Source: an uncultured Oscillospiraceae bacterium
GTDB lineage: Bacteria > Bacillota > Clostridia > Oscillospirales > Oscillospiraceae
NCBI GenBank assembly: GCA_934597255.1
Contig: CAKTQV010000006.1
Span: forward strand, 1 to 64,000
Reading direction: 5' to 3'
DNA length: 64,000 nt
Part shown: positions 42,997 through 52,614 of the stretch, piece after piece
How the letters are laid out: each line of letters begins with the position of its first letter
Position numbering within the stretch: the stretch's first letter is position 1
The notes under the pieces: generated by a model
What the model saw: only the letters and a program-made list of their open reading frames with translations
What the model was told of the DNA's origin: nothing
Database searches by the model: none
Program-made: the position numbers and the translations under genes

Positions 42997-43931
42997 TGGC
43001 GGGCCCGGAGCACAAAAGCGTACTGCTCGACGAGTGCATGCGCTATCTGAATCTGCGGCCGGACGGCGTTTATGTGGACGGCACGCTCGGTCTGGGCGGC
43101 CATTCCGAGGCGATTCTGCGCCGGCTCGAGGGCGGAAGGCTCATCGGCATCGACCGGGATGAAAACGCCATCGCCTACGCCTCAAAGCGTCTCGCGCCCT
43201 TCGGGGACCGCGCGACGCTCGTAAAGGGAAACTTTGCCGACATCGGGGATATCCTGGACCGGCTCGGGATCGAGCGGGTGGACGGGATGATGTTCGATCT
43301 CGGCGTGTCCTCGCCGCAGCTTGACGACGCCCAGCGCGGCTTTTCCTACAGCAAGGATGCGCCGCTGGATATGCGCATGGACGAAAGCGCGCCGCTGACG
43401 GCCTTCGACGTGGTGAACACATGGCCGGAGGCGGAGCTGAAAAACATCCTGTGGCGCTACGGGGAAGAGAGATATTCCGGCCGGATCGCGGCGGCCATCG
43501 TGTCGCACCGCAGCCGGCAGACGATAGAAACGACCGCACAGCTTGCGGAGATCATCCGCGGGGCCATGCCCGCGGCGGCGCTCCGGGAAAAGCAGCATCC
43601 TGCCAAACGAAGCTTTCAGGCCATACGCATCGCCGTGAATGACGAGCTTGGCTCGCTCGAACAGATGCTGCAGCAAGCCGAAAACAGACTTGCGCCCGGG
43701 GGAAGGCTGCTGGTCATCAGCTTCCACTCGCTGGAGGACCGTATGGTGAAGGAGGCCATACGCGCGCGGGAGGACGGCTGCACCTGCCCGCCGGAATTCC
43801 CGGTGTGCGTGTGCGGCTTTGTGCAGACGCTCCGCAGCGTCACGAGAAAACCCGTCATGCCGACGGAGGAGGAGATACGCGAAAACCCGCGGGCGCGCAG
43901 CGCCCGGCTTCGGATAGCCGAAAGGATCTGA
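42996..43931 (+). CDS. rsmH: 16S rRNA (cytosine(1402)-N4)-methyltransferase RsmH
   Basis: 311 aa, with VDGTLGLGGHSEAIL, the catalytic segment MMFDLGVSSPQLD, and SFHSLEDRMVKEAI near the end. Modifies C1402 of 16S rRNA. Conserved position between mraZ and ftsL. Confidence 0.97.
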   Translation: MAGPEHKSVLLDECMRYLNLRPDGVYVDGTLGLGGHSEAILRRLEGGRLIGIDRDENAIAYASKRLAPFGDRATLVKGNFADIGDILDRLGIERVDGMMFDLGVSSPQLDDAQRGFSYSKDAPLDMRMDESAPLTAFDVVNTWPEAELKNILWRYGEERYSGRIAAAIVSHRSRQTIETTAQLAEIIRGAMPAAALREKQHPAKRSFQAIRIAVNDELGSLEQMLQQAENRLAPGGRLLVISFHSLEDRMVKEAIRAREDGCTCPPEFPVCVCGFVQTLRSVTRKPVMPTEEEIRENPRARSARLRIAERI

Positions 43932-43932
43932 A

Positions 43933-44535
43933 ATGGACGAGACCCGTGTTTTCAAAACCTATAACCGTCTTCTTGAACCGGCGGCCGGGCCGGCGGCATA
44001 CGATTATGCCGGGGCCGGCTATTACGAGGATATCCCGGCGCCCCGGCGCCGCAGCGCGCGCCCGGTACAGGAGCCGGTGCGCCGCGCGCGCGAGTGGGTG
44101 CGCGAGCAGCCGGAGGATGCGGAGGTCCTGGACGAGATCGAGGCCCGTCCGATCAGCCGGCGGGGGCAGGGCGTGTCTCTGCTGACGGTGTGCGGCTTTG
44201 CGCTGGCGGCCGTGCTGCTGGTGATGCTGCTGATGTCCCATATCCGCATGACGGCGGTTTCGGACGCGGCGGCGGCGAGCCAGACGCGCGTTGAGGAGCT
44301 GACGGAGCAGCAGCATAAGCTGCAGGCCCGCTATGAGGAGGCCTTTTCGCTCGGCGAGGTCGAGCGCTATGCCACGGAGGAGCTGGGGATGCAGAAGCCC
44401 CGCGCCGGACAGATCACCTATCTGGACGGATTGGGCGGCGCGGACCGCGCCGAGGTGATCGTCCCGGAGGAAAAAAACACCCGCACGCCGTATTTCGCGG
44501 GCCTGATGGACTGTATTCGGTCATATTTCGGCTGA
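43933..44535 (+). CDS. ftsL: Cell division protein FtsL-like
   Basis: 200 aa: a long cytoplasmic N-terminal part (about 75 residues, Arg/Glu rich), one membrane helix (about 78-96, LLTVCGFALAAVLLVMLL), then a coiled coil (about 110-150) of septum-initiator type. Position between rsmH and ftsI identifies it; sequence alone is weak. The cytoplasmic part is longer than in most FtsL proteins. It would complex with DivIB and DivIC. Confidence 0.82.
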   Translation: MDETRVFKTYNRLLEPAAGPAAYDYAGAGYYEDIPAPRRRSARPVQEPVRRAREWVREQPEDAEVLDEIEARPISRRGQGVSLLTVCGFALAAVLLVMLLMSHIRMTAVSDAAAASQTRVEELTEQQHKLQARYEEAFSLGEVERYATEELGMQKPRAGQITYLDGLGGADRAEVIVPEEKNTRTPYFAGLMDCIRSYFG

Positions 44536-44594
44536 CGCCTGCGATATACTGATGGTGGCAGACAAGCCGCAGCATCATGTCGAAGGAGTAGCTT

Positions 44595-46880
44595 ATGGCA
44601 TCGACTCACCGCAGCGAACAGGCTGCATCGCCCAATCGAATCATGCTTCGCCGCGCACTGTTTTTAATGATAGTGTGCGGCATTGTTGCGTTTGTCGGCC
44701 TCGCGCTGCGCCTTTTCGACATTCAGATACTCCATCACGAGCAGTATGAAACGGCGGCGGTGGAGCAGCAGCTGCGCCAGACGACGGTCCCGGCGCGCCG
44801 CGGAACGATCTATGACCGCAATTACAACATCCTCGCCATGAGCAGCTCGGTCTCCAACGTTTACATCAGCCCGGCCGAGATCGTCCGGAACGACGAGGAC
44901 CGGGAGCTGATCGCCGACGGTCTGAGCGAGATACTGGGCGTGGACCGGGAGAAGATTCTGGAGAAGATGAACAACACCCAATCCTGGTACGCGACCATAA
45001 AGCTCAAGGTGGACGACGAGACGGTGGAGGCCGTGCGCGCGTTCAAGGAGGAAAACTCTCTTCGCGGCGTGAAGATCGAGGAGGCCACAAAGCGGTATTA
45101 TCCGTATTCGAGCCTGGCCAGCCATGTGATCGGCTTTGTCGGCGTGGACGATTACGGTCTGGCCGGTCTGGAATACAGCTTCGACAGCACGCTGTCCGGC
45201 ATAGACGGGCGCGTCGTGCGCGCCACGAACGCCGCCGGGACGGATATGCTGTTCACCGATTTTGAGGACTATTACGACGCGCAGGACGGCGAGGACGTGG
45301 TCCTGACCATCGATACGACGGTGCAGTATTATCTGGAAAAATATCTTTCGCTCGCCGTGCAGGACTATATGGTGCACAACGGTGCCTGCGGCATCGTGAT
45401 GGATGTGAAGACGGGCGCGATATTGGCCATGACCTCGCTGAACAATTTTGATCTCAACGATTATCTCGCCGTCAGCGACGCGGCGCAGGAGCGCGTGGAC
45501 GCGGCGGAGAGCGAGACGGAGCGCGATGAGCGGCTGGCGGAGGAGCGGACGGCCATGTGGCGCAACAAGGCCGTATCCGACACCTACGAGCCCGGCTCCA
45601 CCTTCAAGATCATCACGCTGGCCATGGCGCTGGAGGAAGGCGCCGTGAACGAAGCGTCAAGCTTTTACTGCGGCGGGAGCGTGGACGTCGTCGGGCGGAC
45701 GAAGCCCGTCAACTGCTGGCGCAGCGGCGGCCACGGCTCGGAGACGCTGGCGCAGGCGGTCATGAATTCCTGCAACGTCGCCTTCGTCCAGATCGGCCAG
45801 CGGGTCGGCGCCGAGCACTTTTATCAATACGCGCGCGCCTTCGGCTTTTTTGACCGTACCGGCATCGACCTGCCGGGCGAGGCGGGGAGTCTGTGGTGGG
45901 ACGACGACGTGTTCTGCGACCCGCTCAACCGCTCGCAGCTGGCCGCGGCGTCCTTTGGCCAGACGTTCAACATCACGCCCATCCAGCTCATCACGGCGGT
46001 CAGCGCCGTGGCGAACGGCGGCTATCTCATGCGGCCGTATCTGGTGTCCGATGTGCTCGGCGAGGACGGGCGCACCGTAAGCCATACGGAGCCGGTCGTT
46101 GTGCGGCAGGTCATCAGCGAGCAGACGAGCGCCGCCTGCTGCGGCATACTGGAGCAGGTCGTCGGCTCGGCCGGCGGCACCGGCAAAAACGCCTATGTGG
46201 CGGGCTACCGCATCGGCGGCAAGACCGGCACCTCCACCAAAACGACGCTGGAGGCCAGCACCGGCGAAAAGCAGTATATCGTCTCCTTCGTTGGCATCGC
46301 GCCGGCGGACGACCCGGAGATCGCCGTGCTCGTGCTTCTTGACACGCCGTCAAGCGACTGCGGCGTGTATATCTCCGGCGGACAGATGGCGGCGCCGACG
46401 GTCGGGAACATCATGGCCGACGTGCTGCCGTATCTCGGCGTGCGGGCCGAATACAGCGAGGAGGAGAGCGCGCTGGCGGACCGGGAGGTGCCCGCGCTGA
46501 AGGGGCTGGAGCTGCCGATGGCGCAGCAGAGCGCGGACGACGCGGGCTTTGTGTGCCGCGTGGTCGGCGACGGCGATACGGTGACGGGCCAGCTTCCGGC
46601 GGCCGGCGCGGTGATCGCGGCGGGCAGCGAGCTGGTGCTGTACTGCGGCGGGGAGCCGGACGCTTCGGACGCTGTGGTGCCGGAGCTGCGCGGGCTGAGC
46701 TATGAGCAGGCGCGCGCGGCGCTGGCGGAATGCGGGCTGTATCTGCGCGACGATTCGGGCATTCTCGGCGGCGACGGCGTGACCGTGGTCAGCCAGAGCC
46801 GCGAGGCCGGGAGCACGGTCGGACGCGGAAGCGTCGTCGGCGTGAATCTGTCCGATTCCGGCAATCTGGGGCGCTACTGA
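44595..46880 (+). CDS. ftsI: Class B penicillin-binding protein (FtsI/PbpB/SpoVD type) with two PASTA domains
   Basis: 761 aa: N-terminal membrane helix (about 24-44), the dimerisation domain (RRGTIYDRN), and the transpeptidase domain with EPGSTFK (Ser-xx-Lys), SCN and KTGT motifs; then two PASTA repeats (about 633-755). Two PASTA domains suit the division PBP of Firmicutes better than SpoVD, but a sporulation role is not excluded. It cross-links septal peptidoglycan with FtsW. AAGGAG lies upstream. Confidence 0.93.
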   Translation: MASTHRSEQAASPNRIMLRRALFLMIVCGIVAFVGLALRLFDIQILHHEQYETAAVEQQLRQTTVPARRGTIYDRNYNILAMSSSVSNVYISPAEIVRNDEDRELIADGLSEILGVDREKILEKMNNTQSWYATIKLKVDDETVEAVRAFKEENSLRGVKIEEATKRYYPYSSLASHVIGFVGVDDYGLAGLEYSFDSTLSGIDGRVVRATNAAGTDMLFTDFEDYYDAQDGEDVVLTIDTTVQYYLEKYLSLAVQDYMVHNGACGIVMDVKTGAILAMTSLNNFDLNDYLAVSDAAQERVDAAESETERDERLAEERTAMWRNKAVSDTYEPGSTFKIITLAMALEEGAVNEASSFYCGGSVDVVGRTKPVNCWRSGGHGSETLAQAVMNSCNVAFVQIGQRVGAEHFYQYARAFGFFDRTGIDLPGEAGSLWWDDDVFCDPLNRSQLAAASFGQTFNITPIQLITAVSAVANGGYLMRPYLVSDVLGEDGRTVSHTEPVVVRQVISEQTSAACCGILEQVVGSAGGTGKNAYVAGYRIGGKTGTSTKTTLEASTGEKQYIVSFVGIAPADDPEIAVLVLLDTPSSDCGVYISGGQMAAPTVGNIMADVLPYLGVRAEYSEEESALADREVPALKGLELPMAQQSADDAGFVCRVVGDGDTVTGQLPAAGAVIAAGSELVLYCGGEPDASDAVVPELRGLSYEQARAALAECGLYLRDDSGILGGDGVTVVSQSREAGSTVGRGSVVGVNLSDSGNLGRY

Positions 46881-46897
46881 CACAGGAAAATATCCCC

Positions 46898-46926
46898 TTG
46901 GCGAAAGCGCTGTGAGGGTGTATAAT
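46898..46926 (+). promoter_or_regulatory. Sigma-A promoter before mraY
   Basis: TTGGCG (46898-46903) and TATAAT (46921-46926), 17-bp spacing, in the gap between ftsI and mraY. Confidence 0.65.
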
Positions 46927-46984
46927 AAAAAATCAGCGTCCGGCGTGCCGGCGCTGCACCTATACGAAGTGGGAGTTAACGGTT

Positions 46985-47998
46985 ATGACATTGAAGCTGA
47001 TCCTTGCCTTTCTGATCGCATTTGCCGCGGCGGTGGCCGTCGCGCTGGTTTATATTCCGTGGCTGCGCCGGATCAAGGCGGGCCAGCAGATCCTTGAGAT
47101 CGGCCCGAATTGGCACAAGACGAAGGCCGGGACGCCCACGATGGGCGGCGTCGTTTTCATCATCGGCGTGACGGCCGCGGTTTTGACGGCGGGCTTCGGC
47201 TATATCGTCCGGGGCGAGCTCGGCGGCGTGTATGTGCTGGTGTTCAGCCTGTTTTACGGGGCGATCGGCTTTCTGGACGACTACGAAAAGCTGCGGAAAA
47301 AACAGAATCTCGGCCTGTCCGCGCGCGCCAAGTTCATTCTGCAGCTGGCCGCGGCCATCGCGCTTTTGTTCCTGCTGCGGCTGGAGGGCTATCTCACGCC
47401 GAATCTGTACATCCCGTTCTGGAACGTGACGGTCCCGCTGCCGGAATGGCTGTATTTCGTCTTTGCCGCGTTCGTCAGCGTCGGGACGGTCAACGCCGTC
47501 AACCTTACCGACGGCATCGACGGACTGGCCACGGGCGTGTCCATTCCCGTGTTCCTGTTTTACACGGTCATCTGCTTTCTCTGGGGCGCGCAGTTCCAGT
47601 CGCTGGCCGTGTTCGCGGCCGGGCTGACGGGCGGACTGGCGGCGTTTCTGATCTTCAATTTCAACCCCGCCAAGTGCTTCATGGGCGACACGGGCAGCCT
47701 GTTTCTCGGCGGCGCCGTGTGCGGCATGGCTTTTGCGCTGGATATGCCGCTCATACTTGTGCCGCTGGGCATCATATATATAATCGAAACGCTGTCGGAC
47801 ATCATACAGGTGGGCTATTTCAAGCTGACCCACGGAAAGCGCGTTTTCAAGATGGCGCCGTTTCATCATCATCTGGAAATGGGCGGCTGGTTTGGACACA
47901 AGTGGACGGAGCGGCAGATCTTTGCGCTGTTCACGTCCGTGTCGCTCGTGTTTGCCGTGATCTCCTTTTTCGCCTGCTTCCAGCGTTATTCGTTCTAA
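46985..47998 (+). CDS. mraY: Phospho-N-acetylmuramoyl-pentapeptide transferase MraY
   Basis: Makes lipid I at the membrane. The 337-aa protein has about ten membrane helices, LDDYEKL, NLTDGIDGLATG and FMGDTGSL active-site loops, and the conserved end FKMAPFHHHLEMGGW. murE and murF, which usually come before it, are absent here. Confidence 0.97.
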   Translation: MTLKLILAFLIAFAAAVAVALVYIPWLRRIKAGQQILEIGPNWHKTKAGTPTMGGVVFIIGVTAAVLTAGFGYIVRGELGGVYVLVFSLFYGAIGFLDDYEKLRKKQNLGLSARAKFILQLAAAIALLFLLRLEGYLTPNLYIPFWNVTVPLPEWLYFVFAAFVSVGTVNAVNLTDGIDGLATGVSIPVFLFYTVICFLWGAQFQSLAVFAAGLTGGLAAFLIFNFNPAKCFMGDTGSLFLGGAVCGMAFALDMPLILVPLGIIYIIETLSDIIQVGYFKLTHGKRVFKMAPFHHHLEMGGWFGHKWTERQIFALFTSVSLVFAVISFFACFQRYSF

Positions 47999-48029
47999 AT
48001 CCGCGGACCCCTGAAAGGAGCTGAGCGTC

Positions 48030-49208
48030 TTGCCTGCTGGCGAATATGCCGCCCAATACGACGCGCGCCGTCTGTCGGCCCAAACGCCCTCGGACACGAA
48101 GCGCGGCCCGGTCGACGTGCCCTTTGCGGTGCTGACGCTGCTGCTGCTTGCCATCGGAGTCGTGATGGTCCTGTCGGCCAGCTATGCCCGCGCCTATTAC
48201 GATCTGGAAAACGAGACGGGCGGCAACGCGGCCTATTACTTCATCCGGCAGGGGCTGTTCGCTCTGTGCGGCGTGGGCGTGATGTTCGTGTGCTCGCGGC
48301 TTCCCATGAGCTTTTACCGGCGCATCTCGCCGGTCGTGATGCTGGCGGCGGGCGCCTTTCTGGCGCTGGTGCTCGTGCCGGGCATCGGCACGAAGGCAAA
48401 CGGCGCGCGCCGCTGGATCAATCTGGGGATCACGACGTTTCAGCCGTCCGAGATCGCCAAGATCGGCGTCGTTCTGTATTTTTCGGATCTGATATGCCGC
48501 CGGCGCGACCGGATGAACACGATCCGGGGGCTGTGGCCGTTTGCGGCGATCCTGGGGGCGCTGGCGCTGCTGCTGGTGCTCGAGCCGCATTTTTCCGCCA
48601 CGATCATTATTCTCGCCATCGGCATCGTGATGCTGTTCATCGGCGGGGCGCGGCTGAGCCTGTTTCTGATCGGCGGCGGCGTGGGCGCCGGCATCCTGCT
48701 GCTGGCCTACCGCTTTGTCGATTATGTGCGCAAGCGCGTGTCGTCGTGGCTCGATCCGTTCGCGGATAAGGCGGGCGACGGCTGGCAGATCGTTCAGTCG
48801 CTGTATTCCATCGGAAGCGGCGGGCTGCTCGGGCTCGGGCTGGGCAATTCGCGCCAGAAGTATCTGTATCTGCCGGAGGAGCATAACGACTTCATTTTTT
48901 CCGTCGTCTGCGAGGAGCTGGGCTACATCGGCGCGGTGCTGATCCTCGTTCTGTTCGCGCTGCTGATCGTCCGCGGCTACTGGCTGAGCATGCACGCGCG
49001 CGACCGCTACAGCTTCCTGGCGGGCATGGGGCTGACGACGCTTCTGGCGCTTCAGGTCATTCTCAACGTGGCCGTCTGCACGAACACCGTGCCCTGCACG
49101 GGCATCTCGCTGCCGTTTTTCAGCTACGGCGGGACGGCGCTTTTGCTGCAGATGGCGGAAATGGGCATCATTCTGTCCCTGTCAAGGGATATACCGGAGA
49201 AGAAGTAG
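48030..49208 (+). CDS. ftsW: SEDS peptidoglycan glycosyltransferase FtsW/SpoVE
   Basis: 392 aa from a TTG start with AAAGGAG upstream. About ten membrane helices and the SEDS signatures: GTKANGARRWINLG, FQPSEIAKI, and LPFFSYGGTALL. It polymerises septal glycan with the class B PBP. FtsW and SpoVE cannot be told apart by motif; the cluster position suggests FtsW. murD is absent before it. Confidence 0.94.
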   Translation: MPAGEYAAQYDARRLSAQTPSDTKRGPVDVPFAVLTLLLLAIGVVMVLSASYARAYYDLENETGGNAAYYFIRQGLFALCGVGVMFVCSRLPMSFYRRISPVVMLAAGAFLALVLVPGIGTKANGARRWINLGITTFQPSEIAKIGVVLYFSDLICRRRDRMNTIRGLWPFAAILGALALLLVLEPHFSATIIILAIGIVMLFIGGARLSLFLIGGGVGAGILLLAYRFVDYVRKRVSSWLDPFADKAGDGWQIVQSLYSIGSGGLLGLGLGNSRQKYLYLPEEHNDFIFSVVCEELGYIGAVLILVLFALLIVRGYWLSMHARDRYSFLAGMGLTTLLALQVILNVAVCTNTVPCTGISLPFFSYGGTALLLQMAEMGIILSLSRDIPEKK

Positions 49209-49212
49209 AGAT

Positions 49213-50340
49213 ATGAGATTTCTGTTCACATGCGGCGGTACCGCCGGTCATATCAATCCGGGCCTCGCGGTGGCCGGACGGATACGGGAGCTCATGCCGG
49301 ATGCGGAGATCCTGTTCGTCGGCGCGCAGGGGCACATGGAAACGGAGCTGGTCCCGCGCGAGGGCTACGCCATCGAAACGGTGCGCATCGACGGCTTTCA
49401 GCGCAGTCTCAAGCCGAAGATGCTCGTGCGCAATCTGAAAACGGCGGGGTATCTGGTCGAATCGCTGCGCAAAGCCCGGCGCATCGTCCGCGAATTCCGG
49501 CCGGACGTCGCCGTCGGGACGGGCGGCTATGTCTGCTATCCCGTTTTGAAAACGGCGTCGGAGCTGGGCGTGCCGACGGCGGTGCATGAATCCAACGCCG
49601 TGCCGGGGCTGACGACGAAGCTGCTGGAGAAGTCCGTCAACCACATCATGGTCGGCTTTGAGGAGTGCCGCGGCTTTTACCGCCACCCGGACAAGGTGGA
49701 GGTGACGGGTACGCCGGTGCGCGTGGATTTCCGCGGCGCGGATAAGGGCCGCGCCCGCCGCCAGCTCGGGCTGCCGCTGGACGAGCCGATGGTGCTGGCC
49801 GCGTTCGGCTCGCTCGGCGCGGATTATATGAACCGGATGATGTCCGGCTTCATCGAGCGCATGGGGCCGAAGCCGCCGTTCCGGCTGGTGTATGCCACGG
49901 GAAAGAAATACTATCAGCAGGTCCGCTCCCGGCTGGAGGAGAAGGGCCTGGTGTCCGACCGCATCGACGTGCGCGAGTACATTTACGATATGCCGAAGGT
50001 GCTGACGGCCGCGGATATCATGATCTGCCGCAGCGGCGCGTCTACGATCAGCGAGCTGACCTATCTCGGCAAGCCGGCCGTCATCGTCCCTAGCCCGAAC
50101 GTGGTGAACCATCATCAGGAGAAAAACGCGAAGGTGCTGGCGGACGCCGGCGCGGCGGAGGTTCTGCTGGAGGGGCAGTTCGACGCGGATGAGCTGTACG
50201 AAACGGTCAGCGGGCTGCTGTCCGACCCGGAGCGCATGGGCCGTATGTTCCTGGCTTCGCGCGAGCTTGGCGTGGACGACGCGACCGACCGCATCGCCTC
50301 CATTGTGCTGGGACTTGCGGAAAACCACAAAATAGTGTAA
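49213..50340 (+). CDS. murG: MurG, lipid II synthase
   Basis: Adds GlcNAc to lipid I. The 375-aa protein has GGTAGHINPG at the start, VGTGGYVCYP and HESNAVPGLTTK, and the C-terminal UDP-binding CRSGASTISEL. Starts 4 nt after ftsW. Confidence 0.97.
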   Translation: MRFLFTCGGTAGHINPGLAVAGRIRELMPDAEILFVGAQGHMETELVPREGYAIETVRIDGFQRSLKPKMLVRNLKTAGYLVESLRKARRIVREFRPDVAVGTGGYVCYPVLKTASELGVPTAVHESNAVPGLTTKLLEKSVNHIMVGFEECRGFYRHPDKVEVTGTPVRVDFRGADKGRARRQLGLPLDEPMVLAAFGSLGADYMNRMMSGFIERMGPKPPFRLVYATGKKYYQQVRSRLEEKGLVSDRIDVREYIYDMPKVLTAADIMICRSGASTISELTYLGKPAVIVPSPNVVNHHQEKNAKVLADAGAAEVLLEGQFDADELYETVSGLLSDPERMGRMFLASRELGVDDATDRIASIVLGLAENHKIV

Positions 50341-50397
50341 AATAAAAAAAACGGCAAGGGGCCTTTGCGCCTTTTGTGTAACAATGGCATTTTCTCT

Positions 50398-50424
50398 GCA
50401 TAGTATGATTTGATTCCACTATGC
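50398..50424. repeat. Inverted repeat before murA
   Basis: GCATAGT (50398-50404) and ACTATGC (50418-50424) with a 13-nt loop, immediately before the CGGAGG ribosome site of murA. It may be an operator or an RNA hairpin. I cannot pair a convincing promoter with it. Confidence 0.5.
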
Positions 50425-50437
50425 CGGAGGAAATGCT

Positions 50438-51691
50438 ATGAGTATTTGGCGGGTCAAGGGAGAAACGCCCCTGGAGGGCAGTTTGACGGTGCAGGGGGCG
50501 AAAAACGCCGTGCTGCCGATTCTGGCGGCCTGCATTCTGACGGGCTGCGAAACGGAGCTTACGAACTGTCCGCAGCTGCGGGATGTGGAAGCCTCGCTGA
50601 ACATCCTGCGTCATCTCGGATGCGCCGTTGACCGCAGCGGCGACGTGATACATATCGATTCCACGCATATCACGGCCTGCTCCATTCCGCACGAGCTGAT
50701 GCGGGCGATGCGTTCGTCCGTTATTTTTCTCGGCGCCGTGGCGGGCCGCTGCGGGGAGGCGTGGCTGAGCATGCCGGGCGGGTGCGAGCTGGGGCCGCGG
50801 CCGATCGACCTGCATCTGGCGGCGCTGCGCGCGCTCGGCGCGGAGGTGTCGGAGCAGGGCGGCGATATCGTCTGCCGGGCCGGACGCCTGCGCGGCACGC
50901 ACATGACGCTGTCCATGCCGAGCGTCGGCGCGACGGAGAACGCCATGATCGCGGCCTGTGCGGCTGAGGGCGAGACCCGTATCTCCAACGCGGCCTGCGA
51001 GCCGGAGATCGTGGATCTGCAGGGCTTTCTGCGCGCGCTGGGCGCGGATATCGACGGCGCGGGCACGCCCGAGATCGTCGTGCGCAGCTTTTCCCCGCGG
51101 AAAAAGGTTGGATGGCGCGTGATGCCGGACCGAATCGTGTCGGCGACGTTTCTGTGCGCCTGCGCCGGCGCGGGCGGCGACATTGAGCTGCGCGGCGTCG
51201 ATCCGGGACATTTCGCCGGCGTGACGCAGGCGCTGGAGGCGATGGGCTGCGAGTTGCGGCAGAACAGCCGTTCGGTGCGTCTGCGCTCCAATGCGCTTTT
51301 GCGCGCCGCGCCGCTGATCCAGACAAGACCGTATCCCGGCTTTCCGACGGATGCGCAGCCGCTGATGATGGCCGCGTCGCTCCGGGCGCGCGGCACGACG
51401 GTTTTTGTCGAGAATATCTTCCCAAACCGCTACCGTCAGGCGGCGGAGATGCGCCGTCTCGGCGCGGACATACGGGTACAGGGGCGCGTGGCGATGGTCA
51501 GCGGCGTGCCGGCGCTGCACGGCGCGTCCGTGCGCGCGGAGGATCTGCGCGGCGGCGCGGCGCTCGTGATCGCGGCGCTGTGCGCCGAGGGGGAGAGCGT
51601 GATCGCCGATCCGGGCCACATCGAGCGCGGCTACGACGCGCTGGACGCCGGACTGCGCGCGCTGGGCGCGGACGTGGAAAAGACCGAATAA
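50438..51691 (+). CDS. murA: UDP-N-acetylglucosamine 1-carboxyvinyltransferase MurA
   Basis: First committed step of peptidoglycan precursor synthesis; target of fosfomycin. The 417-aa protein has GAKNAVLPILAA at the start, the catalytic Cys in MPGGCELGPRPID, and SVGATENAM. The expected Cys is present, so it should be fosfomycin-sensitive unless another copy exists. CGGAGG lies 7 nt before ATG. Confidence 0.97.
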   Translation: MSIWRVKGETPLEGSLTVQGAKNAVLPILAACILTGCETELTNCPQLRDVEASLNILRHLGCAVDRSGDVIHIDSTHITACSIPHELMRAMRSSVIFLGAVAGRCGEAWLSMPGGCELGPRPIDLHLAALRALGAEVSEQGGDIVCRAGRLRGTHMTLSMPSVGATENAMIAACAAEGETRISNAACEPEIVDLQGFLRALGADIDGAGTPEIVVRSFSPRKKVGWRVMPDRIVSATFLCACAGAGGDIELRGVDPGHFAGVTQALEAMGCELRQNSRSVRLRSNALLRAAPLIQTRPYPGFPTDAQPLMMAASLRARGTTVFVENIFPNRYRQAAEMRRLGADIRVQGRVAMVSGVPALHGASVRAEDLRGGAALVIAALCAEGESVIADPGHIERGYDALDAGLRALGADVEKTE

Positions 51692-51709
51692 AGCGAACGA
51701 GGTAGAGCT

Positions 51710-52468
51710 TTGGCTGAATACAAGCGATACGGGCAGACCCGGAAAAAGAAAAAAACGAACGCGTTTCTCGCGCCGCTGATCTTTGTGCTGGTGCTGATCC
51801 TGCTGGTGTTCTGCGTGGGGATGTTTTTCCGCGTGCAGGATATCGAGGTCGTCGGCGCGCAGAGCTATACGGCCGAGGAGATCATTGAGGCGTCGGGCGT
51901 TGAAAAGGGCGACAACCTCTTTTTCATCAACCGCTTCAACGGCGCCAGCAATATTTTCTCCCGGCTCCCGTTTGTTGATTTCGCGTCCATTGAGCGCCGG
52001 ATGCCGAGCACCGTCGTCATCACGGTGGAGGAGGCGAAGGCCGTGGCCTGTCTGAACTGGCAGGGGCAGAGCTGGATGATCACGGCGGCCGGAAAGCTGC
52101 TCGGAAGCGCGGACGAGGCGTCCGCGGCTTCGCTCATCCGCGTCACCGGCTTTGAGCCGGTCTCGCCGGCGGTCGGCGAGCAGGCCCGGGCGGCGGAGGG
52201 CGAGGAGCTGAAGCTGACGTATCTGAAGGATCTTCTGGCGGTGCTGGAGGCGGACGGGCTTATCGGCGACGTGCAGGCGATCGATCTGAGCACGCCGGTC
52301 AATCCGTCGATGGAATATCTCGGCCGCTTTACGGTCCGGCTGGGCGAGGACCGGGAGCTTGACTACAAGCTGCGGATGCTGCTGGCGACGGTGCGCCAGC
52401 TGGAGGCCGGCGAGACCGGCATCATCGACGTGTCCGACGGCGCCACGGTGTATGTCAGCGCGGATTGA
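51710..52468 (+). CDS. divIB: Cell division protein DivIB/FtsQ
   Basis: 252 aa from a TTG start behind GAGGTAGAG. A Lys/Arg-rich cytoplasmic end, a membrane helix (about 19-40), a POTRA domain starting VQDIEVVGAQSYTAEEI, and an FtsQ-type C-terminal domain. It bridges FtsL/FtsI at the septum. Confidence 0.92.
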   Translation: MAEYKRYGQTRKKKKTNAFLAPLIFVLVLILLVFCVGMFFRVQDIEVVGAQSYTAEEIIEASGVEKGDNLFFINRFNGASNIFSRLPFVDFASIERRMPSTVVITVEEAKAVACLNWQGQSWMITAAGKLLGSADEASAASLIRVTGFEPVSPAVGEQARAAEGEELKLTYLKDLLAVLEADGLIGDVQAIDLSTPVNPSMEYLGRFTVRLGEDRELDYKLRMLLATVRQLEAGETGIIDVSDGATVYVSAD

Positions 52469-52531
52469 ACACATCTGATTTATTTTTACAAAAATCTTTG
52501 TATTAATGAAAGAAATATTGTAAATATACTA

Positions 52532-52560
52532 TTGACCTGCATGATTTTTCGTAATAAAAT
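52532..52560 (+). promoter_or_regulatory. Sigma-A promoter of ftsZ
   Basis: TTGACC (52532-52537) and TAAAAT (52555-52560), 17-bp spacing, in a strongly AT-rich 147-bp gap. Confidence 0.78.
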
Positions 52561-52614
52561 ATAACAGATATTATGGTATATAACGCCCGAGAAAATACAT
52601 GGGAGGCTAATTAT

